The notes under the pieces were generated by a model that did no database searches, was not told the DNA's origin, and saw nothing but the letters and a program-made list of their open reading frames with translations. This document shows positions 56,415 through 64,000 of a DNA stretch of 64,000 nt, one piece after another (position 1 is the stretch's first letter; each line of letters begins with the position of its first letter). Source of the DNA: Chlorella sorokiniana (taxonomy: Eukaryota > Chlorophyta > Trebouxiophyceae > Chlorellales > Chlorellaceae); the NCBI GenBank assembly GCA_025917655.1, contig CP084609.1:124001-188000 (forward strand). Reading direction: 5' to 3'. The position numbers were made by a program, and so were the translations under genes.

Positions 56415-57513
56415 GGTGGGTGGGTGTGGGTGTGGGTGTGGGTTATAAGACACAGCCAGGGCCGCGTAGCCTCAGCAGACATAGCAGCGGGGCATGCCCT
56501 GGGTTTGCTGGAGAGGCCGTAGCCGCGCATGTCCAGTGCCACCACCTCGTACTCGCCCCTGCTGGCAAGGTGTCAGCGGCGGGTGGGAGGCAGCAGGCGG
56601 AAGGTAAATAAAGGTGGGTGCCTGCTGTTTGTCAGGGCGAGACGAAATCTGGAACCTGTTTTTACACCAGCTCGAGCTGCGCAGTCTTGCAGAGCGGGTG
56701 CGGGCCCAAACGGTGCCCGCCGACCCTAAACCCTTGCGCGCCTGAGCGCCGCCATCTGGTGCCGCCAGGTGTGCCAGGCCTCGGGGAAGCCGTGCAGAAG
56801 CAGCATGAGGGGCTTGCCTGAGCCCTTCGACGTGCGCACGGCGTGCAGCCTGCGCGGGAAAAAGGAGGGACGTGCTTGAGAACGGGGAGCCGAGCGGGCA
56901 CGAGGGCGGGCAGGGGGCCGACAGCGGTTCCCCCGGCGACAGCGGTGCGGCAGCCGCAGCAAGGAAAGCAGCAGGCGCGCACTTGATGCCAGGCTGCCCC
57001 TCGATCCATTCGTGCACCAAGTCCGGCAGCGGATCTGGCAGCTGCAGGCGGTTGCGGTCTTTGCGGTGCAGGGTCTTGCGGGGCTGCAGATGGTTTAAAG
57101 TAGAGGGGGCGGTGTGTGTGTTGAGGCGACCGGGGTGGCCCAATGGGGGCGCTGCGTGCTTGCAGCTGGGCAAGGCCGGCCACACAGCCAGATTGTTTGG
57201 CGGTCTTGCTGCGCGCGTTGCAGCGATTGTGATGGGGCATCGGAACTTGCCTCATGATGAGCTGGCAAAGCAGCATGACGGCCAGGGGCATGGAAACCAG
57301 CACGGCCAGCAGCTGCCAGCCCAGCCACTGCAGGAAGCCGCCGATGCCGCCAGACTCCAGAGGGAAGTGGATGGCCGCAGGGGCGGCGCCCTCCGGCTCG
57401 GCAGGCGACGCTGCCCGCGGATATTCATCGCCTGCCGTTTTCCTGTCGAGAGTGGACTGCCGAATGGGCCGCTGCACCAGCATCGCTCGATGGCAGGGCA
57501 GCGAAGCGCGCAA
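54402..57513 (-). CDS. membrane-anchored epoxide-hydrolase-like alpha/beta hydrolase (EPHX4-like)
   Basis: Exon 1 (57513-57251) ends in a membrane helix, WQLLAVLVSMPLAVMLLCQL. The next exon reads KTLHRKDRNRLQLPDPLPDL with VHEWIEG. The hydrolase core follows: LHAVRTSKGSGKPLMLLLHG with FPEAWHTWRHQM (oxyanion HGFP motif), VVALDMRGYGLSSKP, LLADLRVVAEHLLKETG, the nucleophile LVLAGHDWGGHLAWCLAY (Asp), TLCIPHPGLYHTNRNWLQR, and lid exons including LNYYRAVNNPWRPTYKLYRQ. The C-terminus is LREQLHVPTLMLWGQG and RLEVLPQSSHWMQHDCPEQV with the catalytic His. Order, HGFPE and GHDWGG match the EPHX4/EPHX3 group. Substrate is unknown. The first intron has a GCAAGT donor (57250), and the next exon is in frame only if the run at 57080-57083 lacks one base. 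Confidence 0.9.
54905..54970. repeat. (CA)n plus A-rich tract in an intron
   Basis: Pure CA run (about 54909-54938) followed by AAAAAAACAACAACAACAAC-type sequence, next to an epoxide-hydrolase exon. Confidence 0.85.
56376..56452. repeat. (GT)n and GGGTGT repeat in an epoxide-hydrolase intron
   Basis: GT run changing to GTGGGTGGGTGGGTGTGGGT-type repeats with more than four G triplets on the plus strand, a possible G-quadruplex. Confidence 0.8.
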
Positions 57514-58435
57514 GGGAGGCTACAAGGTCCCCCGCAAAACACTATATGACTTTATGAGGTATGTACAAATGTATCTTCCGACATTCATAACCGCTGTTTG
57601 GGGCGCCGACCATTGCTGTATTGCGTGTACAGCAGGGAGACAGGTGGTCACTCAACCTGACCTTTGCTGGGTTTGGATTCCAGCGACCCGCCTCCATCAT
57701 ACGCTGACCAATGTCCTTGCTAGCTAACGAGGCTGAATGGTTGCAGCTGGAAGGCGGCTGCGCGGCATCGACGCACGTGTCGGCTCGTCGTGCAGTTGCC
57801 GCCCTTTGCCACAGAACGCGCGCAGCAGCAGGCAGCCTGGGAGACAGAGTGGATATAGCTGCCGGATGTGGCCTTCGATGTTGTAAGCGAACGTATGTAG
57901 CTGCCGCGCAGCACAACAGGAGGCACGCCCGTCGGCAGTGCAAAAGGCCAAGGCCAGCCACAGTGAGAGGTGCAAGCTGTTGCACCAAGCTTGGTGCCCA
58001 TGAGCAGCATTGAGATATCGAGGCTGATTCCAGCGAGATGTGGAGGTATCTCTCTATATCAATGGCAGGAAAATGGATGCTGGAGCGCGAGCCGGGGGTT
58101 GTATCGCCCCCTCGGCATGCATGTACAGGGCTGGGCCCCGATTTTTGCGCGAGCGAGATTTGCATGAGTACCTCCAGAGCCTATGCTTCCCTGGACACCT
58201 AGCCACCGGTACAGAGCAAGCAAGTGAGCCTGTCATGTCAATGCCGCCGAGCGAGCGCCTGTGCGGAACCGGAACACGGTATCATCAGCTGGTTGTGCGC
58301 GCCATTAAGGGACGTATGCCGCCACACGGATGCATCCGCTCGACTGCCGCCGCCGCTGCGGCCGCTGCTCGCAGGCCCGGTCGTTTGAGCGCAGCTGCAT
58401 TTCTGCTCCTGCTGGCGGCTGCTGGGGCCTTCGCC
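57514..58435. promoter_or_regulatory. divergent spacer (epoxide hydrolase / NTMT1)
   Basis: About 920 bases between opposing start codons. The first third is AT-richer than its flanks. No separate gene is supported. An in-frame upstream ATG of NTMT1 at 58316 lies here. Confidence 0.45.
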
Positions 58436-60751
58436 ATGGACGTTGCGGGGGTGGACGACGAGGGTCGGGTGAGCAAGCGGTGGAGGGCTGGCTGGCTGGC
58501 AAGCGCTGCAGGGGCAGCCGTTCCCCGTTCGCTCTGCCACACGTGCCATGCTTTGGAAGAAGCAGCCCTGCCCGCCCTGGCTGCAGGTGTTCCAGTCACC
58601 GGAGGAGCTGTGGCAGAGCGCCAGGAACGGCAGCAGCGGCATCCCGCAGGTGGGATGCTGCTGCCGTGCCTCCTCTCGCGCATCCCTGCCGCCCCGCCTT
58701 CGCCCCCTCCACCTCGCCCCCGCCCCTTCCCTTATCTCACAAAACCACATGCCCCGAACAACGTGCAGTGGTACACAACCGCGGTGGACTACTGGGACAG
58801 GCAGGAGGCGAGCGTGAACGGCGTGCTGGGCGGCTATGGCCACCTCACCTCCCCCGACGTGCGCGACAGCCGCGCATTCCTCAAGAAGGTGGGCCGCCAG
58901 CCTATGCACACGTGTGTGTTTGTGTTTGTGTGTGTGCGTGTGTGTGCGTATGTGTGCCTGTGTGCCTTTCGGACTAGGGGCGGTTTCCTGCGGTGGTCGA
59001 TTGTTTGACAGAGTGGCATGCAAGCGCCTGCAGGGGCCGCCGCCCCGTGTCACCGTGCCGCCGCCAGCCAGGCTCCCCCCCCCAAGCACCCACCCGCTCG
59101 CTTTTCGCACTGTGACCACCCCCTTCTCCCTGACAACCCATCCTGCTACATTTCGCCTCACAAACCCCGGTGACACCGTGCTGCGCAGGCCTGGGGCGCA
59201 TCGCTGTCGGAGGCGCAGGCGCAGGGGCGGCCGCTGGCGGCGCTGGACTGCGGGGCGGGGGTGGGGCGGGTCAGCGAGCAGCTGCTGCTGCACCACTTCC
59301 AGGAGGTAGACCTGGTGGAGCCCTCGGGTGGGTATCGGTTTCGCTGTTTTTTCGATCCTTGATTGGGGGACCGGTTCGAAATTTCCTACTGCGTCGCCAC
59401 AAGGGGCGGCGGGGCGCCTGCCGGACTCTCGCGGCGCCAGCAGCCTGGGCCGGGCTGCCGTCCCCCTCAGCGCTGGCGCCCTTGTGCCGTGGCTGCGTTG
59501 TGAAGGCCTTGCCGCTGCCGCTGCCTCGTCGCCGCGTGCTGCCCATGCTTTCCCGCATGCTTCACCCACACAGCCCCACTCTATGCATGCATCCATGGCA
59601 CCCCGCCGCAGCGCACCTGCTGGAGAGCGCCAAGCGCAACCTGGCGGCGCCGCGGGCCGGCGTGGCCCCCTGGCCGCGCGGCCACCGAGCGGTCAACTTC
59701 TTCCAACAAGGGCTGGAGGCGCACGCGCCGCAGCCGGGGCGGTACGACGTCATCTGGCTGCAGTGGGCGGCGCTGTACCTCACGGATGGTGGGCGGCTGT
59801 GGGGGGGGTGGATGGAGGGAGGGAGGGAGGGGATTCACGCCTGTACTTCGGGCCGCGGCCCTGTTGTGTGGGTGTGGGTGTGGGTGTGGGTGTGAGGGGG
59901 TCCACGCCTGTGCGTCTGTGATACTCCTCCCTCTCAGAAGTGTCAGGGGGTCCGTTGTGTTTCCCAGAGGACACCCCACCGCGGCTTTCCCACTGACTTG
60001 TCACTCACACACGCACCCCCTCTCCCCCTCCCCAGACGACCTCGTGGCCTTCCTGCAGCGCGGCGGCGGCGCTCAAGCCGGGCGGCATGCTGTTTGTCAA
60101 GGAGAACGTGTGCGAGCGCGGCTTCATCGTCGACTCTTCTGATGCGTCGGTGACGAGGTGTGTGTGTGTGTGGGGGCGGGGGCTCAGCGGATGCATCCAT
60201 GACAAGATGGTGTGTGGTGGGTGTGTGTGTGTGTGTGGTGTGGGGGTGGGGGGTGGGGGTGGGGGGGCGCGCGATGGGGGGGGTCAGCGGATGCATCCGT
60301 GACGAGGTGAGGGGGTGGGGGCTGTTGTGCCGCGGGAGCGGGGCTTCCGGGGCTTCCAGGGTCAAGGTTTAAGAGCGCTGCAGCAACTGCCCCACCCCAC
60401 ACCACCTTTCATCCCCTCAATTCCCCCCCAGGTCTCACCAATACTACGGGCAGCTCTTTGAGCGGGCCGGCCTGCGCATGTCCCACACCGCCCTGCAAAA
60501 GGACTTCCCGCGCCCGCTGTTCAAGGGTGGGTGGGTGGCAATGCTGGGCGGCACGCGTGCGTGCGGGCGGCACACCACGGCCGTGTTTGGCGGCGGAGAG
60601 CCGCCCTTCCTTTCTTCCTTGGCTTCTTGTGCCGCCACTGCTGAATCAATGCCGGACCAGCATCCCAGCCCACCTAACCCACTCACCAACCCTGCTGCCA
60701 CCCGCCCGCTCCCCTGCAGTTCGCATGTATGCGCTCACAGCAAAGACATGA
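58436..60751 (+). CDS. NTMT1: alpha-N-terminal protein methyltransferase 1
   Basis: SAM-dependent enzyme methylating the alpha-amino group of X-Pro-Lys N-termini. Exons: 58436-58468 MDVAGVDDEGR; 58587-58649 VFQSPEELWQSARNGSSGIP; 58769-58888 WYTTAVDYWDRQEASVNGVL with GGYGHLTSPDVRDSRAFLKK; 59189-59327 with the SAM motif ALDCGAGVGRVSEQLLL and EVDLVEPS; 59612-59788 HLLESAKRNLAA, VNFFQQGLEAHAP and YDVIWLQWAALYLTD; from 60036 DDLVAFLQ, then ALKPGGMLFVKENVCERGFI; then SHQYYGQLFERAGLRMSHTA; last MYALTAKT. I chose 58436 because MDVAGVDDEGR matches the start of plant NTMT proteins. One slip lies in the GCG repeat near 60060. TGTAA follows at 60956. Confidence 0.94.
59860..59897. repeat. (GTGTGG)n repeat in an NTMT1 intron
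   Basis: Four to five copies of GTGTGG just downstream of the exon ending at 59788; G-rich on the sense strand. Confidence 0.8.
60150..60300. repeat. GT/G-rich repeats with repeated GGATGCATCC in an NTMT1 intron
   Basis: Two copies of CAGCGGATGCATCC (near 60184 and 60287) flank GT and GGGGGTGGGG tracts. Confidence 0.65.
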
Positions 60752-60955
60752 GCCAGCAGGCAAGCAGCAGGCGATGGTTGTGGAAGCCGCCCTGGCCAGG
60801 GCTGCTGGCAGGCACAGCTGCACCGTTGCCTGGTGGTCGGCTGGTTAGTGCAGCAGTGGCGGCGCGCCCAGCTGGCCGAGCAGTGCAGCGCTGCCCCTTC
60901 CCCCTCCCCGCCCCCTTGGGCTGGCGGCTGCAGGCCCCTCCCTGCAGCCCAGCGG

Positions 60956-60960
60956 TGTAA
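60956..60960 (+). terminator. TGTAA polyadenylation signal (NTMT1)
   Basis: TGTAA about 205 bases after the NTMT1 stop. Confidence 0.5.
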
Positions 60961-61092
60961 CACACATAGCCAGGAGCTGGCAGCGGGTGCTGTGAAGCAG
61001 CTGCAGCCGACAGCTGCGTGGTGCCGGGCTGCTGTGCAGCATGCCGCTGCGGGCTTGACCAGTAACGGCCTATAACCCTCGACAACAGTCGT

Positions 61093-63428
61093 ACTTACAG
61101 GTTGCAGCGTGGAGCCATCGGGGTTAGGGGGTTCTCGCAATGGGGAGAGGGTTCAAAATTGGGGGCCGGCCGTGGGCCAGCGCGGAGCCAAACAAGCAGG
61201 GTCCGCGCCGCCGCGGCGTGGTATTGCTTGGGGTATTGGTGGTTCACGAGAGGTACAGTGGGGGTTTGGGTTGTTGGGGGCTGGTGCATTGAGAGCCGGA
61301 TTCGTACGGGCAAGTGCCGGCACGTGGCATGGTCAGGGCAGGGATTGGAGAGTAGCTGGTTCGCTTCACGAGGAAGGTGTGTGTGGGGGTAATACCACAG
61401 GCGGGTCGGGGGGTGGAGGCGGCGTCGCAATGAGCGACGCAGCCTGGGGCAGGAGAGGGGGAAAGGGTGGGCACCAGCGCAGACATCGTGGCGAGGCAGC
61501 AGGGGGACTGTTACTGCTGACCGCGCGGCGGTGCCGTGCTCTTGCACCCAACAGGGTGGCGCACTCACCACAGGTAGGCCTGCGCAGGGGGGGCGATGGC
61601 GGGCGGCAACGATCAGCAGGGCACCCAGCAGGGGCTCCATGCCAGAAGAAGAATTTTATCCCACCATCTCCATCTTCAACCAACAGGCTCCAGTGTTTAC
61701 CCCCTCCTACCGCCCTCCCCACCCCCCAGCCACCCACCCTCACGCCCACACGCCCACCCACCCAGCCACCCACCCACACGCCCACACGCCCACCCCCTGC
61801 CCGCCCACCTCGATCATCTCGAACCAGGGAAGTGGCGGCGGTTGTAGGAGCGAGCGAGGATGTGGACGTGCAGGAGACGGCGCTGCCCGGGCACCTTCAG
61901 CCCCAGCCGGGCCAGGAACTCTGCGGGCACAGCCAGCCATGGGGGGAGGGGAGGGGGCACATGTATTACAAACTATGACAGTTTGACGATGAGTGCCGGT
62001 GTCGAGGCGGCGTGGGAGGGGTGGAGGCGGGCGGCCTGAGTGCCACTGCCGCGCCTTGCAATCGAGGCGTATGCGCGCAGCCATGCACTTGTCAAATGTT
62101 AACAGGGCAACGGATGCAAGGCTGCCTATAAATGTGCGGCATGCAGCACCCGCATGCACAACTGCATGCTGTTCAGGCAAGGGTGGATCGGAAAGCAACA
62201 TGTGCAGCAGGCTAGCTGGGGTGGAGCTGCCGGCAGGCACCCCCACTGCGCCGGATCCGGAAGGAGGCAGGCACGGCCGCTGCGCCAGCGGGGTACGGCC
62301 GCAGTACAAGATGCTCACCGTACTCCCCCTTGTACTGCTTTCCGCGCAGGGTGCCGGGGACGATTGAGTCGTAGCACCCCTCAAGCGCCTTCACCTTGGC
62401 CACCCTGGTGCCCTTGGGCAGCGCCCTCGGTGGTGGCGGCCGCCAGCACCTGCGGCGGCGGCGCAGCAGGGGAACACGGCGGCGATCAAACCCCTGCCGC
62501 GGCGTTGAGAGACTGTTGTTGGCAGGACCGGCTTGCGGGCAGCAGCCTCGGCGGCCTGATGAGCTGTGGTACGTCCTCCACGGGGGCGGCGGCGGCTGCA
62601 CTAGCATTCGTTCGCTGCCGCGGGTGCCGCCTTGCTGGCGGCAGCAGCCTTGCTGGCAGCAGCCGCTCAGCGGTCGCGAGGGGGTACACCCCACCTGGAC
62701 GAGCACCGTGTTGAACGCCTTCTGAGCAGACTGGGATTTGGCGGTGTCGATGAAGCTGCAGGGAAGGTGCGAGGGGTGGAAAGTAGAGGCCGGAGTGAAG
62801 CTGATGCCCGGGCGCAGGGATTTAGGGTGGGGGTGGGGGGCCGGCGCTGCGAGGGCGGCATAGGAAAGCTTGGCGGCACCGCAAGGGCGGCAAGCGGGCA
62901 CAGCCGGGTGCAGGGAGGGCAGCGACAGGAGGCGATGTAAGTACCCAGGCAGGCCCAAGCAGGCCCGAGCAGGGGGCAACGCAAGGCAGCAAGGACGCAG
63001 AATGAGGGTGTTTCAGGATGGCAAGGCGACGCCAGCCCCTCAAATTGAAGGGGCAACCTTGGGCTGGAGGTGCACGGCTTCCGCGTGCTTGCCGGCAGGG
63101 AGGCGGCGCCGCCCGCCGTGGTAGTTGCCCGCCTCCCGAGGCTGGGAACGAGCCGCCCCCAATCTATTTCGGCCTGTGGTAGAACTACAAGCGCTCACTT
63201 GGGGCCCTTCGTCTTGAACACGCGGTCCCAGCGGCGCGGGTTGCAAATGTTGTCATGGCACTTGCGGTGGTGCATGGGCCCTGCATCGAATTGATAACTG
63301 AGGTTCTCAAACAGGTTGAAATGGAGTGGCGGGCCGCAAGTGCACCGCCGGCGGCAACAACCCCACTCACATGCGCTGGCCTGGCCGAAAGCCACGGCAC
63401 AAAGCAGGACGGCGACCAGAACACGCAT
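61093..63428 (-). CDS. unrecognised secreted Cys-rich protein (3' end uncertain)
   Basis: Exon 1 (63428 to about 63197) begins with a clear signal peptide, MRVLVAVLLCAVAFGQASAC, then a cysteine-rich segment EWGCCRRRCTCGPPLHFNLF, NLSYQFDAGPMHHRKCHDNI and CNPRRWDRVFKTKGPK. Further plausible exons: SFIDTAKSQSAQKAFNTVLV (about 62765-62700), TRVAKVKALEGCYDSIVPGT with LRGKQYKGEY (about 62455-62325), EFLARLGLKVPGQRRLLHVH with ILARSYNRRHFPG (about 61925-61830), LLGALLIVAARHRPP (about 61635-61580) and NPDGSTLQP ending at a GTAAGT donor near 61093. A last exon must lie further left. I do not recognise the family. A cell-wall or extracellular role is suggested only by the signal peptide and cysteines. 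Confidence 0.5.
61716..61802. repeat. CCCAC/ACGCC tandem repeat
   Basis: Repeats of CACGCCCACACGCCCACCCA within an intron of the secreted-protein gene. Confidence 0.8.
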
Positions 63429-64000
63429 GATGAGCTCTCAGGAACGAATTCAGGATGGGGTGACAAACAGGGCACAAGAACGGGCTCTCGGAACGCGAAG
63501 GTACTTCCGAAACAGTGCCCCTCAATGCCACGGGCTATTCAGGGGCGACCAACCCAGTCTACAGGCTTGAAAACATCTCGAAGAAGCGGATTTGCAAGAC
63601 GAACGTGCCTCTTGAAGTGGTCGAAGGCGGCAAACTTGTGCTGCCGACCAAGGCTGATTGCCCAAACGCCTCGATTGCACGTCATCGCAGCGATCGATGA
63701 TGGCTTGAACAATGCGACAGCCGCCTGACACCGTTCGTGTGCGCATCAAGGGCCCTTGTGCCGGCAGACAGGGGCTTGGCTGTGGAAGCAGTGCCTGCTG
63801 CCTTCGGCAGCAGCCGTCAATGCAACCTGCCTGCCCGCAGTGCTCATGGTGCCAGCATCGAGTGTGGCGACCCTGTGCGTCGATCCCAGCAAAATTACAC
63901 AGCTTGCGGGCAGCCAAGGCGTGCTGACAGGGGTCGCAACGTGCCGGCGGATCGGCAGCCAGGCGGGCAGATGCGGCGCGCCGACGCTGCCCGGCTGGCA
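63429..64000. other. upstream region of the secreted-protein gene, with an open frame of unclear status
   Basis: A plus-strand frame at 63515-63700 (TGYSGATNPVYRLENISKKR, then PLEVVEGGKLVLPTKADCP) has coding-like composition and lower GC than its surroundings, but I cannot connect it to splice sites or a family. The rest to the window edge shows nothing firm. Confidence 0.35.

Overview
The window is nuclear DNA from a unicellular green alga, most likely a trebouxiophyte of the Chlorella/Micractinium type. Evidence: very high GC, short exons split by many small introns, TGTAA-type polyadenylation signals after several stop codons, CA/GT microsatellites in introns, and plant/green-algal protein families. 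A GnTI (MGAT1) gene also argues against Chlamydomonas reinhardtii, which to my knowledge lacks it. The genus is an inference.

Layout, left to right: MLH1 mismatch-repair gene (+, 5' part outside the window); beta-carbonic anhydrase (+); TLC-domain membrane protein (-); a small ORF in an AT-richer island (+); TDRD3-like OB-fold protein (+); F-box/leucine-rich protein (-); a decayed copy of the last TDRD3-like exon; an unrecognised zinc-finger-like gene (+); a small hypothetical gene (+); PEX19 (-); tesmin/TSO1-like CXC regulator (+); N-acetylglucosaminyltransferase I, MGAT1 (-); MMTAG2-type SR-like protein (+); ABHD11-like plastid hydrolase (+); a coiled-coil protein (+); a glutamine-rich protein (-); uracil phosphoribosyltransferase (-); BET1-type SNARE (+); membrane-anchored epoxide-hydrolase-like protein (-); NTMT1 N-terminal methyltransferase (+); and an unrecognised secreted Cys-rich protein (-).

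These are housekeeping genes of DNA repair, organelle biogenesis, Golgi glycosylation and transport, nucleotide salvage and gene regulation. They do not form one pathway. Several pairs are head to head over short spacers (MGAT1/MMTAG2, UPRT/BET1, epoxide hydrolase/NTMT1), which suggests shared promoters. I saw no rRNA, tRNA, CRISPR array, virus-like element or intact transposon.

Three genome-wide signals stand out. First, reading frames of at least ten conserved genes slip by one base, usually inside a C or G run that seems one base too short, which points to consensus errors rather than pseudogenes. Second, at least nine introns appear to use GC instead of GT donors, chosen because only they keep frame with conserved protein sequence. 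Third, a GTAC-centred, often inverted-repeat motif recurs beside splice junctions, notably as GTACYGCAG at 3' splice sites.
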